Below are positions 16,647 through 25,167 of a DNA stretch of 32,026 nucleotides, piece after piece. A program made the translations under genes and the position numbers. The stretch is taken from NCBI GenBank assembly GCA_001577055.1, contig LSCG01000017.1, positions 1 through 32,026 on the forward strand. The letters are read 5' to 3'. Each line of letters opens with the position of its first letter. Within the stretch, counting starts at the first letter, position 1. This stretch comes from Fidelibacterota bacterium TCS56. Lineage in GTDB: Bacteria > Fidelibacterota > Marinisomatia > Marinisomatales > TCS56. The notes beneath the pieces are model-generated. The model saw only the letters and a list, made by a program, of their open reading frames with translations, ran no database searches and had not been told where the DNA came from.

Positions 16647-17561
16647 ATGAAGGTAATCCTGCCGGTGGCCGGATACGGCACGCGCCTGAAACCACATACT
16701 GAACATATTCAGAAAGCCCTTTTACCGGTGGCCGGAAAAGCGGTTTTGGACCATATTGTTGAACAGCTCCTGGCGGCGGACATCGACCGGATTACCTTTA
16801 TCGTTGGCCATCTGGGGGAACAGATCGTAAACCACATGCGTCGTTATGAGGGGGATTTCAGTTTTATTAATCAGACCGAACGACTGGGACTGGGACATGC
16901 CGTCCTGCAGGGATTGGAAGACCGGGACGAACCGGTCCTGGTCCATCTGGGTGATGCGGTTTATCATTTCCCGTTTGCCGATTTTAAAGCCATGGATATC
17001 AATGGAATTGCCGTATTACCTGTCGACGATCCGCGCCGATTCGGCGTGGTCGAAATGAATGGCGATAATATCATCGGCTTTCATGAAAAAGTAGAACAGC
17101 CCCCGTCCAATCTGGCGATCATCGGATTGTACTTTTTCCGAAGTGAGCGCCGTCTGAAACAGGCTATCGAGCATTTAATCGAACATGATATTCGTACTAA
17201 AAATGAATATCAAATTACCGATGCCATGGATGTGATGGTTCGCCAGGGCGAGCCATTTACCGCTCTTCACAATGCCCGCTGGTACGATGCCGGCGTTCCC
17301 GCGACCTATTTGGAGACCAACCGCCGGCTGTTAAAATCACAACATGAAGAACTGGCGGGGATTGAATTTCATGAACCGGTCTTTATTGGTGAAAATTGCC
17401 ACATCTCCAGTTCCCGGCTAGGACCCAACGTAACGGTGATGGATAATTGTGTAATTGAGAATTGCCGGATTGAAAACAGCATCATACTGGCCGGTTCACA
17501 ACTGGTTGACCAGGAGATTTCATCGGCTATTGTTGGTGGTGACGGCAGCCGGCGTTGTTGA
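16647..17561 (+). CDS. Sugar-phosphate nucleotidyltransferase (NDP-sugar pyrophosphorylase family)
   Basis: A 304-residue enzyme likely joining a sugar-1-phosphate to an NTP to make an NDP-sugar for envelope polysaccharide. The N-terminal signature GYGTRLKP (residues 9-16) and Lys31 (LLPVAGK) match the family. The usual P-K of the signature is Q-K (Gln22, Lys23). ERLGLGHAVL (78-87) and the metal-binding LGDAVY (Asp103) are also present. After the Rossmann-like domain, residues from about 235 form short hexapeptide-like repeats (FIGENCHISSSRLGPNVTV, then further turns), suggesting a short left-handed beta-helix. A strong GGAGGGGG Shine-Dalgarno precedes the ATG. Substrate could be glucose, mannose or N-acetylglucosamine phosphate and cannot be assigned. 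It follows hpf after 18 bases. Confidence 0.85.
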   Translation: MKVILPVAGYGTRLKPHTEHIQKALLPVAGKAVLDHIVEQLLAADIDRITFIVGHLGEQIVNHMRRYEGDFSFINQTERLGLGHAVLQGLEDRDEPVLVHLGDAVYHFPFADFKAMDINGIAVLPVDDPRRFGVVEMNGDNIIGFHEKVEQPPSNLAIIGLYFFRSERRLKQAIEHLIEHDIRTKNEYQITDAMDVMVRQGEPFTALHNARWYDAGVPATYLETNRRLLKSQHEELAGIEFHEPVFIGENCHISSSRLGPNVTVMDNCVIENCRIENSIILAGSQLVDQEISSAIVGGDGSRRC

Positions 17562-17619
17562 TTTGAAGTCGCAATAAAATACTTTACTCATGTAGGAAAA
17601 AAAGCCTAAGATTCACCCG

Positions 17620-17672
17620 GTCGGGATTTGAGCCATATTGCCCCGACGCTAAATAAAGAAGCTAAAAAGGCC
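17620..17672 (+). ncRNA. SAM-II (metA-type) riboswitch aptamer
   Basis: The order and sequence of conserved parts match SAM-II. P1 is GTCGGG (17620-17625) with CCCGAC (17642-17647). Loop L1, ATTTGAGCCATATTGC (17626-17641), matches the AUUUxAxCCxUAUUGC core. It is followed by an A-rich linker and the hallmark AGCTAAAAAGG strand (17660-17670). The pseudoknot is supported by GCC (17632-17634) with GGC (17669-17671), and by UUGC at the end of L1 with GC(U)AA. It binds S-adenosylmethionine and lies immediately before a terminator and metH, so high SAM should shut the methyl-cycle operon. Recognised from memory of the family; not run against a covariance model. Confidence 0.92.
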
Positions 17673-17689
17673 TGAAAACCGGATTAGCT
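17660..17689 (+). promoter_or_regulatory. Candidate antiterminator helix of the metH leader
   Basis: AGCTAA (17660-17665), part of the conserved SAM-II strand, is perfectly complementary to TTAGCT (17684-17689), which covers the terminator loop and the first base of its 3' arm. The helix would trap the terminator 5' arm inside its loop, so it cannot coexist with the terminator or with the ligand-bound SAM-II pseudoknot. This suggests read-through without SAM and termination with SAM. Structure drawn by hand; no folding energies were computed. Confidence 0.55.
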
Positions 17690-17701
17690 CCGGTTTTTTT
17701 T
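17675..17701 (+). terminator. Riboswitch-linked terminator directly before metH
   Basis: AAAACCGGA (17675-17683) pairs perfectly with TCCGGTTTT (17689-17697) around a TTAGC loop, and a T-run continues to 17701. The metH ATG is the next base. Because it stands between a SAM-II aptamer and metH, it must be conditional for metH to be expressed from upstream. It may also end the hpf/nucleotidyltransferase transcript. Confidence 0.87.
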
Positions 17702-20700
17702 ATGCCGAAGATTGCCGAAATATTATCCGAAGAAATTCTGGTGCTGGATGGCGCCATGGGTACCCAAATCCAGGCCTGCAATCTATCTACCGCCGATTTT
17801 AACCGGGGGAAGTTTACCAATCACCCTGTCGATCTCACCGGCAATAATGATTTACTGTCACTGACACGACCGGAGATAATTGCCGGTATCCATCAGGCCT
17901 ACCTGGCAGCCGGGTCCCACATTGTGGAAACCAACACCTTTAACGCCAATGCCGTTTCACAAGCCGATTATCAACTGGAAGATCGGGTTTATGAAATTAA
18001 CCTGGCGGCCTCCCGTCTGGCCCGGCAGACTGTCGATAAATTCAATTCTGACCATCCAGAGCGCAGTTGTTTTGTGGCCGGTGTTCTCGGTCCCACGAAT
18101 CGTACTGCTTCCATCGGCCCCGATGTCAATCGCCCTGAATATCGTAATATTGATTTTGCCACCCTGAAAGCCGCCTACCGTACCCAGGTGCAGGCGCTGA
18201 CGGCCGGTCAGGTGGATTTATTATTGATCGAAACGGTTTTTGATACCCTCAATTGTAAAGCGGCTATCGCCGCCGTTCAGGAAATACGGCAGGAAACCGG
18301 TGTCAATCTCCCGTTGATGATATCAGTGACCATTGTTGATGCCAGCGGCCGGACGCTCTCAGGGCAGACCCTGGAAGCCTGCTGGTATTCAATCGCCCAT
18401 GCCCAGCCGTTGATCGTAGGCCTGAATTGTTCGCTGGGAGCCACCGAATTGCAGCCATTTGTACGTGAATTGGCGGAAATTGCCGCGACTCATGTCTCCG
18501 TCCATCCCAATGCCGGCCTGCCCAATGAGTTGGGCGAATATGACGATACCCCTGAAAATATGTCCGGGATTCTGGGTGGATTGGCCCGGGAGGGACTGAT
18601 TAACGTGGTGGGCGGCTGCTGCGGTACTACTCCGGAACATATCAGCGCAATTGCCCAAATTGTGCAGGATGTGCCACCGCGCAGATTGGCAAAACCGGCA
18701 GCGGCGACCACCCTGGCCGGATTGGAGCCTCTGCGAATCGATGCCGATTCCCTGTTTGTCAATGTGGGTGAGCGGACTAACGTGGCCGGTTCGGCCCGCT
18801 TCGCCCGTCTGGTCCGGGAGGAAAATTACGAGCAGGCGCTTAAAATCGCCCGTCAGCAGATCGAGAATGGCGCTCAGATCATCGACATTAATCTGGATGA
18901 CAGCCTGCTGGACGTCCGGGCCGCCATGGTGAAATTGCTGAATTTAATCGCTTCCGATCCGTCGATTGGCCGGGTACCAATTATGCTGGATTCTTCCGAA
19001 TGGGAGGTGCTGGAAGCGGGGTTGCAATGTCTGCAGGGGAAGGGGATTGTCAATTCCATCAGCCTTAAAGATGGGAAAGAGGAGTTTCTCCGCCGGGCGC
19101 GTCTGATCCGGCGTTATGGTGCGGCGGTGATTGTGATGGCCTTCGATGAAAACGGCCAGGCCCATAATTACCAGCGCAAGGTGGATATTTGTCGACGGGC
19201 ATATCGCCTGCTCACCAGCCAGGCCGGCTTCGATCCCGGCGACATTATTTTTGACCCCAACATTTTTGCAATCAGCACCGGCATTGCAGAGCATGACAAT
19301 TATGCCGTGGATTATATCGCTGCCTGCCGTACGCTGAAAACGGAATTTCCATCATCCCTGGTAAGTGGCGGAGTAAGCAATATTTCCTTTGCATTTCGTG
19401 GCAATAATGTCGTCCGGGAGGCTATTCATTCCGTTTTTCTGTATCATGCGGTCCGGGCCGGCCTGGATATGGGCATCGTAAACGCCGGCCAACTGGCTGT
19501 GTATGATGATCTGCCACCTGATTTACGCCAGGCGGTGGAAGATGTGGTGTTGAATCGGCATCCCCAAGCTACTGAACGACTGACTGCTCTAGCCGGTAAT
19601 TACCAGGGAATCAGCCGCTCAAGCGTCATTACCGCCGACTGGCGGGAGCAACCAACCGCGGAGCGTATCCAACACGCTCTGGTGGAGGGGATCAGCGATT
19701 ATATTGTAGATGATGTGGAGGAATTTCGTCAGGGAGCCGGTGAATCGCTGGCGGTGATTGAAGGTCCGCTGATGGCGGGGATGGATCGCGTTGGCGACCT
19801 GTTTGGCGCAGGTAAAATGTTTTTACCCCAGGTGGTGAAAAGCGCCCGGGTGATGAAAACCGCCGTGGCTCATCTGACCCCGTTCATCGAGGCCGAACGC
19901 GCTAAATCCGGGATATCGCCAACAGCCCGGGGAAAAATCCTGTTGGCCACCGTCAAGGGTGACGTGCATGATATCGGTAAGAATATTGTCGCCGTTGTAC
20001 TGGGCAGCAATAATTACGAAATAATCGATCTGGGTGTAATGGCGCCGCCGGAACTTATTATCCGGAAGGCCGGGGAGCACCAGGTGGACATGATCGGTCT
20101 GAGCGGCTTGATTACGCCGTCGCTGAAAGAAATGGCGAAAGTGGCACAGGCGCTGGAGGACCAACAGGTGCAATTGCCGTTACTGATCGGAGGCGCCACC
20201 ACTTCCAAACTGCACACTGCTTTGAAAATCGCCCCGGTATATTCGGGTCCGGTTCTTCATGTCAATGATGCCTCCCGCAGTGTGCAGGTGGTCAAGGCTT
20301 TGCTGGGCTCAGAAGCGGGTAATCTGGTGACCGAAAATGATGCGGCCCAAGGCCGGTTGCGTGATTCGTATACCGCCAACCGCAAGCGGAAAGAATTCCT
20401 GTCCCTGGATGAAGCCCGCCGGCAGGTCCGGCCACCGGCCTGGCAAAACTACCAGCCACCGGCCCCCCGGAAGACGGAATTAAAAACCTGGCGGAATTTT
20501 CCACTGGACAAGTTGAGGGAATACATCGACTGGACGCCATTTTTTCACGTCTGGGAATTAAAGGGTAAATATCCGGCGATTCTGGATGATCCACGCCAGG
20601 GTCGGCAGGCCCGTGAGCTGTTTTCAGCCGCAAATAGCCTGTTGGACGAGATTATCGGCGATGGTTTACTGGAAGCGCGGGCCGTGGCCCGGGTTTTTCC

Positions 20701-21382
20701 CGCTAACGCCGCCGGTGATGATATCCGGCTTTATGCGGATGAAGATCGACAGCAGATTCTGGCCACCAGTTTCGGATTACGGCGGCAATTGGCCGGTGGC
20801 CGGAATAATCTGTGCCTCAGTGATTTTATCAGTCCCGTGGGCGGCCAACCGGACTGGCTGGGGGCTTTTGTCGTTTCCGCCGGCTTCGGCATCGAGGCTG
20901 CCATTAAACAGGCCCGCCAATCACAGAATGAATACCGGGTGATTATGCTGCAGGCGCTGGCTGACAGGCTGGCGGAAGCGCTGGCAGAGTCTCTGCATCA
21001 GCAGGTGCGTACGGATATCTGGGGTTTTGCCGATGAACGGGATTTAACCAGGGAAGATTTGCTGGATGAAAATTATCGTGGAATCCGCCCGGCACCTGGT
21101 TATCCGGCCTGCCCCGATCATCACGAGAAAACAACTTTATTTGATCTCTTGAATGCCACCGAGACAATCGGAGTAGAATTGACCGGGAATTACGCCATGG
21201 CGCCGGCGGCTTCGGTCTGCGGATGGATTTTTTCCCATCCCGAGGCCCATTATTTCAGTGTTAACCGTCTGCTGCCGGACCAGGTGGCCGATTATGCGTG
21301 GCGCAAATCATTGCCACTGCCACAGGTGGAAGAATTATTGCAGGCCAATCTGGCCTATGAACCAGCGGAAAGAAGTGAATAA
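17702..21382 (+). CDS. metH: Cobalamin-dependent methionine synthase, full four-module form
   Basis: Transfers methyl from methyltetrahydrofolate to homocysteine through methylcobalamin, making methionine. 1226 residues, essentially the length of E. coli MetH. Modules: homocysteine-binding barrel at about 1-325, with zinc ligands Cys243 (LNCS) and Cys306/Cys307 (GGCCGTT); pterin-binding barrel at about 345-610 ([13 protein letters not shown]); cap and B12-binding module at about 640-890, with DVHDIG at 754-759 and axial His756; and the SAM-dependent reactivation domain at about 900-1226 (RPAPGY at 1129-1134). All key residues seen are intact. The ATG directly follows the terminator T-run and has no Shine-Dalgarno, but [21 protein letters not shown] aligns with normal MetH N-termini, so the start is sound. 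First gene of the riboswitch-controlled metH-metF-metK-ahcY unit; metF follows after 3 bases. Confidence 0.97.
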   Translation: MPKIAEILSEEILVLDGAMGTQIQACNLSTADFNRGKFTNHPVDLTGNNDLLSLTRPEIIAGIHQAYLAAGSHIVETNTFNANAVSQADYQLEDRVYEINLAASRLARQTVDKFNSDHPERSCFVAGVLGPTNRTASIGPDVNRPEYRNIDFATLKAAYRTQVQALTAGQVDLLLIETVFDTLNCKAAIAAVQEIRQETGVNLPLMISVTIVDASGRTLSGQTLEACWYSIAHAQPLIVGLNCSLGATELQPFVRELAEIAATHVSVHPNAGLPNELGEYDDTPENMSGILGGLAREGLINVVGGCCGTTPEHISAIAQIVQDVPPRRLAKPAAATTLAGLEPLRIDADSLFVNVGERTNVAGSARFARLVREENYEQALKIARQQIENGAQIIDINLDDSLLDVRAAMVKLLNLIASDPSIGRVPIMLDSSEWEVLEAGLQCLQGKGIVNSISLKDGKEEFLRRARLIRRYGAAVIVMAFDENGQAHNYQRKVDICRRAYRLLTSQAGFDPGDIIFDPNIFAISTGIAEHDNYAVDYIAACRTLKTEFPSSLVSGGVSNISFAFRGNNVVREAIHSVFLYHAVRAGLDMGIVNAGQLAVYDDLPPDLRQAVEDVVLNRHPQATERLTALAGNYQGISRSSVITADWREQPTAERIQHALVEGISDYIVDDVEEFRQGAGESLAVIEGPLMAGMDRVGDLFGAGKMFLPQVVKSARVMKTAVAHLTPFIEAERAKSGISPTARGKILLATVKGDVHDIGKNIVAVVLGSNNYEIIDLGVMAPPELIIRKAGEHQVDMIGLSGLITPSLKEMAKVAQALEDQQVQLPLLIGGATTSKLHTALKIAPVYSGPVLHVNDASRSVQVVKALLGSEAGNLVTENDAAQGRLRDSYTANRKRKEFLSLDEARRQVRPPAWQNYQPPAPRKTELKTWRNFPLDKLREYIDWTPFFHVWELKGKYPAILDDPRQGRQARELFSAANSLLDEIIGDGLLEARAVARVFPANAAGDDIRLYADEDRQQILATSFGLRRQLAGGRNNLCLSDFISPVGGQPDWLGAFVVSAGFGIEAAIKQARQSQNEYRVIMLQALADRLAEALAESLHQQVRTDIWGFADERDLTREDLLDENYRGIRPAPGYPACPDHHEKTTLFDLLNATETIGVELTGNYAMAPAASVCGWIFSHPEAHYFSVNRLLPDQVADYAWRKSLPLPQVEELLQANLAYEPAERSE

Positions 21383-21385
21383 AAA

Positions 21386-22330
21386 ATGCAGGTAATCGAA
21401 CATATTCAACGGGCCGGCGGAACGCTGTTCAGTTATGAGATTATTCCGCCACCCCGCGGTAAAAGCGCCAAGGAGATCATTGACATTGTCAAGCTACTGC
21501 AACCGTTTGACCCACCCTATATTGATGTAACCAGTCATTCGGCCGAAGCTCAGTATAAGGAACATGCCGATGGTACTCTGAAACGGCGAATTCTGAAAAA
21601 GCGTCCGGGCACAATCAGCATATGCGGTATTATTCAAAACCGATTTAAAATTGATACGGTGGCTCATCTGTTATGCCGCGGGTTCACCCGCGAGGAAACC
21701 GAGGATGCCCTGATCGAATTGAATTATCTGGGTATCGAAAATATCCTGGCAATCCGCGGTGATGAAACCAATTATAAGAAGCCGGTCCAACGTGATCGCA
21801 GTGTTAATAATTTTGCGTCTGATCTGGTGAACCAGATTGATGACATGAATCAGGGTAAGTTTCTGGAGGATCTGATCAATGCCGAACCGACCCGGTTCTG
21901 TGTGGGAGTGGGTGGGTATCCCGAAAAGCATTTCGAGTCGCCCAATCTTAAAACCGATCTGGAAAACCTCCGTGGCAAAATCCACGCCGGGGCAGACTAT
22001 GTGGTAACCCAGATGTTTTTTGATAACGCCGCTTTTTTAAAATTCAAGACACGCTGTCGTGAGATTGGCATCGATGTACCAATTATCCCCGGGATTAAAG
22101 TCATTGACCGGATGTCGCAACTGACCAATATTCCCCGCAATTTTCATGTCGATCTTCCCGATGAGCTGGTGGATGAAATCTCCGCTAACCCCAAGCATAT
22201 TGGTGAAATCGGCCGTGAATGGACCTACCGCCAGTGTGCTGAATTATTGAACGCCGGCGAAAGAAATATCCATTTTTATATCATGAATGATGCCAAAACC
22301 ATTACCGATATCGTTCGTAGAATTCAATAA
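21386..22330 (+). CDS. metF: Methylenetetrahydrofolate reductase
   Basis: FAD enzyme that reduces 5,10-methylene-THF to 5-methyl-THF, the methyl donor for the adjacent MetH. 314 residues, slightly longer than E. coli MetF (296). The catalytic glutamate is Glu18 in FSYEIIPPP; VTSHSAEAQY and ILAIRGDETNY (Asp126 of the RGD, expected at the FAD site) match the TIM-barrel family. GADYVVTQMFFD and PIIPGIKVI are the later conserved blocks. It starts 3 bases after the metH stop, so it is probably translationally coupled. The gap to metK is 35 bases with its own Shine-Dalgarno. Confidence 0.95.
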   Translation: MQVIEHIQRAGGTLFSYEIIPPPRGKSAKEIIDIVKLLQPFDPPYIDVTSHSAEAQYKEHADGTLKRRILKKRPGTISICGIIQNRFKIDTVAHLLCRGFTREETEDALIELNYLGIENILAIRGDETNYKKPVQRDRSVNNFASDLVNQIDDMNQGKFLEDLINAEPTRFCVGVGGYPEKHFESPNLKTDLENLRGKIHAGADYVVTQMFFDNAAFLKFKTRCREIGIDVPIIPGIKVIDRMSQLTNIPRNFHVDLPDELVDEISANPKHIGEIGREWTYRQCAELLNAGERNIHFYIMNDAKTITDIVRRIQ

Positions 22331-22365
22331 CAAGTTGATTTAACAAAGCATAGCAAGGAGTGATT

Positions 22366-23541
22366 ATGAGTCGTTTTTTATTTACATCCGAATCAGTGAC
22401 CGAAGGCCATCCCGATAAAGTCTGTGACGCCATTTCCGATGCAATTCTCGATAACCTGCTGCAGCAAGACCCGGATTCACACGTGGCCTGTGAAGCACTG
22501 GCCACCAAAGGACTGGTCGTGGTATCCGGTGAGGTGAAGACCAACGGCTTCGCCGAGGTGGAAGCTCTGGTCAAAAAAACGCTGGCGGAAATCGGTTATG
22601 TCGATGAAGCCTACGGCATGGACAGTACCCAGGTTCGCGTGATGTCCACTTTACACCAGCAGAGCGCCGATATTGACCGTGGCGTTGATGTGGGCGAGGG
22701 CGAGCAGGGAGCCGGCGACCAGGGTTTGATGTTCGGTTTTGCCTGCAACGAAACCGAGGAACTGATGCCGTTGCCGATTCAGTTGGCACATCAGTTGACG
22801 GCCCGCCTGGCCGAATTACGAAAAGACGGTAGTTTGCCCTGGTTGCGACCCGATGGCAAATCCCAGGTTACGGTGGAATACGATGGATTTAATCCACTGC
22901 GGATTGTAAAAACCGTGATCGCCACCCAGCATGACGATCTGTCCGGGCGCTTCGAAAATGAAATACAGGAGCACGAATTCATTTCCCAGGAAGTAATCAA
23001 AAGGATTATCAAACCGGTGCTGGAAAAGACCGGCCTGCCGGTAGCAGAGAAATTTATTATCAATGGCACCGGCCGTTTTGTCAAAGGTGGTCCCGATGCC
23101 GATACCGGCCTTACCGGCCGGAAGATCATCGTAGATACTTATGGCGGTTATGCTCCCCATGGCGGTGGCGCCTTCAGCGGCAAAGATCCTTCCAAGGTGG
23201 ATCGTTCCGGTACCTATATGGCCCGTTATATTGCCAAGAATCTGGTGGCGGCCGGCCTGGCGGAGCGCTGTGAAGTCCAGCTTTCGTACAGCATCGGCGT
23301 GGCCGAACCCACCTCGCTGGCGGTAAAATCATTCGGCACCGGCCAGGTAAGTGATGAACGACTCACTGGGATTGTGCAGGCCGTGTTTCCTCTTAAGCCA
23401 CGGCAGATTATCGAACACCTGCAACTGAAGCAGCCACTTTATCGTCCCACAGCTGCCTATGGTCATTTTGGTCGGAATGGTAATAATTTCACCTGGGAAA
23501 AAACTGACAAGGTCGCAGAATTGCAGACCTATTTAAAATGA
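22366..23541 (+). CDS. metK: S-adenosylmethionine synthetase
   Basis: Makes SAM from methionine and ATP. 391 residues from the ATG at 22366. An in-frame GTG at 22360 overlaps the AAGGAG Shine-Dalgarno (22355-22360) and is not the start. Motifs: GHPDK (14-18) in the first domain, the ATP-binding hexapeptide GAGDQG (115-120), and the glycine-rich loop GGGAFSGKD (266-274), all intact. The product SAM is the predicted ligand of the riboswitch in front of metH, so metK sits under feedback from its own product if co-transcribed. ahcY follows after 9 bases. Confidence 0.97.
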   Translation: MSRFLFTSESVTEGHPDKVCDAISDAILDNLLQQDPDSHVACEALATKGLVVVSGEVKTNGFAEVEALVKKTLAEIGYVDEAYGMDSTQVRVMSTLHQQSADIDRGVDVGEGEQGAGDQGLMFGFACNETEELMPLPIQLAHQLTARLAELRKDGSLPWLRPDGKSQVTVEYDGFNPLRIVKTVIATQHDDLSGRFENEIQEHEFISQEVIKRIIKPVLEKTGLPVAEKFIINGTGRFVKGGPDADTGLTGRKIIVDTYGGYAPHGGGAFSGKDPSKVDRSGTYMARYIAKNLVAAGLAERCEVQLSYSIGVAEPTSLAVKSFGTGQVSDERLTGIVQAVFPLKPRQIIEHLQLKQPLYRPTAAYGHFGRNGNNFTWEKTDKVAELQTYLK

Positions 23542-23550
23542 GGAATTTTT

Positions 23551-24996
23551 ATGAGTGAAATTGAAAAGAAATTGATCGTAAACACAGAGTTGCCTTATAA
23601 GGTCAAGGATATCAATCTGGCGTCCGCCGGCCGCCGCGCCATTGAAATGGCCGAAAAAGAAATGCCGGGGCTGATGGCAGTGCGTAAAAAATATGGTGCT
23701 GATAAACCATTGCAGGGTTATCGCATCAGCGGTTCACTTCACATGACAGTGGAAACAGCGGTGTTGATTGAGACTCTGCACGAATTGGGAGCTGACATCC
23801 GCTGGGCCAGTTGCAATATATTTTCTACCCAGGATCATGCCGCTGCCGCAATCGCCGCCCGGGGCATTCCGGTGTTTGCCTGGAAAGGTGAAACCCTGGA
23901 AGAATACTGGTGGTGTACCCGGCAGGCCTTGACTTTTGCTGATAATCTTGGTCCCCAGTTAATCGTGGATGACGGTGGCGATGCCACCCTCATGATCCAT
24001 CGCGGTGTCGCCCTGGAGCAGGAATATGCCGATACTGGAGCGCTGGCTCCCTCTACCGCAACCAGCGGTGATGAAAAAACCCTGGAAGCCAATCTGCGCG
24101 ACGGTATTCTGGATGAAAATAATCATTGGACAACGGTGGTGAAAGATATCCTCGGTGTATCGGAAGAGACTACCACCGGCGTACATCGTCTGGAGCAGAT
24201 GGAAGCAGCGGGAAAACTGTTGTTCCCGGCCTATAATGTGAATGATTCGGTGACCAAGTCCAAATTTGATAATATTTACGGCTGCCGTGAATCGCTGGCG
24301 GACGGAATCAAACGGGCCACCGATGTAATGATCGCAGGCAAGACCATTGTGGTCTGTGGTTACGGCGACGTGGGCCGCGGTTGCGCCCAGTCCATGCGTG
24401 GTTATGGCGCCAAAGTACTGGTAACGGAAATCGATCCCATCTGCGCCCTGCAGGCCGCTATGGAAGGCTTTCGGGTAGTGACGGTTGAACAAGCCCTGAA
24501 TGATGGCAACATCTTCGTCACCGCTACCGGCAACGTGGATGTTATCACCCTGGAGCACATGGAAAAAATGAACGATCAGGCCATTGTCTGCAATATTGGT
24601 CATTTCGATAATGAAATCCAGGTTGACCCCCTGGACGAAGCGCCGCAGGTGAAGAAGGAAACCATTAAACCGCAGGTTGATCGTTACACTTTTCCTGATG
24701 GCCACCAGATTTTCATGCTGGCCGAAGGTCGGTTGGTTAACCTGGGCTGCGCTACCGGCCATCCCAGTTTTGTCATGTCCAATTCCTTCACGAATCAGGT
24801 GCTGGCCCAGCTTGCCCTGGCCAAGGATCAGCCGGCTGTGGGTGTTTATCGCCTGCCGAAAAAACTGGATGAAGAAGTTGCCCGCCTCCACCTGGCACAT
24901 CTGGGCGTAACCCTGACGGAACTCACTGATAAGCAGTCTGAATATCTGGGGATCCCCAAGGAGGGTCCTTATAAATCGGAACATTATCGCTATTAA
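23551..24996 (+). CDS. ahcY: S-adenosylhomocysteine hydrolase
   Basis: NAD-dependent enzyme that splits S-adenosylhomocysteine into adenosine and homocysteine, returning homocysteine to MetH. The 481-residue length includes the extra segment common in bacterial forms (around [20 protein letters not shown]). Motifs: [14 protein letters not shown]-type substrate region ([17 protein letters not shown]), the VDDGGD block, the NAD-binding GYGDVG (270-275), and the family C-terminus ending [15 protein letters not shown], overlapping the metK stop, serves as Shine-Dalgarno. Last gene of the methyl-cycle operon, closed by a terminator 18 bases later. Presence of AhcY indicates the one-step SAH route; no luxS/mtnN pair is in the window. 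Confidence 0.97.
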   Translation: MSEIEKKLIVNTELPYKVKDINLASAGRRAIEMAEKEMPGLMAVRKKYGADKPLQGYRISGSLHMTVETAVLIETLHELGADIRWASCNIFSTQDHAAAAIAARGIPVFAWKGETLEEYWWCTRQALTFADNLGPQLIVDDGGDATLMIHRGVALEQEYADTGALAPSTATSGDEKTLEANLRDGILDENNHWTTVVKDILGVSEETTTGVHRLEQMEAAGKLLFPAYNVNDSVTKSKFDNIYGCRESLADGIKRATDVMIAGKTIVVCGYGDVGRGCAQSMRGYGAKVLVTEIDPICALQAAMEGFRVVTVEQALNDGNIFVTATGNVDVITLEHMEKMNDQAIVCNIGHFDNEIQVDPLDEAPQVKKETIKPQVDRYTFPDGHQIFMLAEGRLVNLGCATGHPSFVMSNSFTNQVLAQLALAKDQPAVGVYRLPKKLDEEVARLHLAHLGVTLTELTDKQSEYLGIPKEGPYKSEHYRY

Positions 24997-25014
24997 TTGC
25001 GAGCTTAAATCGAT

Positions 25015-25046
25015 AAAACACTCTGCTTCGGTAGGGTGTTTTTTTT
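25015..25046 (+). terminator. Rho-independent terminator after ahcY, UUCG tetraloop
   Basis: AAAACACTCTGC (25015-25026) pairs with GTAGGGTGTTTT (25031-25042) with two G-U pairs around a TTCG tetraloop, followed by more Ts to 25046. It ends the metH-metF-metK-ahcY unit. Confidence 0.9.
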
Positions 25047-25167
25047 GTGGTAATGCTGGCTAAATTTATTGTACTTTAACCAGTATCGTTATGTCCATTC
25101 GTTTAAACAACTTACCCTGAGCAGGCGGGAAATGGATTGGAGACACTTGCCTCTTGAAGCACATAAA

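Noticed and set aside
23959-24984. A 341-residue open frame on the minus strand opposite ahcY
   Set aside because: ahcY is intact with all motifs on the plus strand; the antisense frame has no recognisable domain, no Shine-Dalgarno and is explained by codon bias.
25069-25167. N-terminal extension of the lipoprotein from TTG 25069 or ATG 25132
   Set aside because: The signal peptide with its charged and hydrophobic parts starts naturally at 25168; the extension is of ordinary composition and lies close to the ahcY terminator. ATG 25132 is kept as an alternative.
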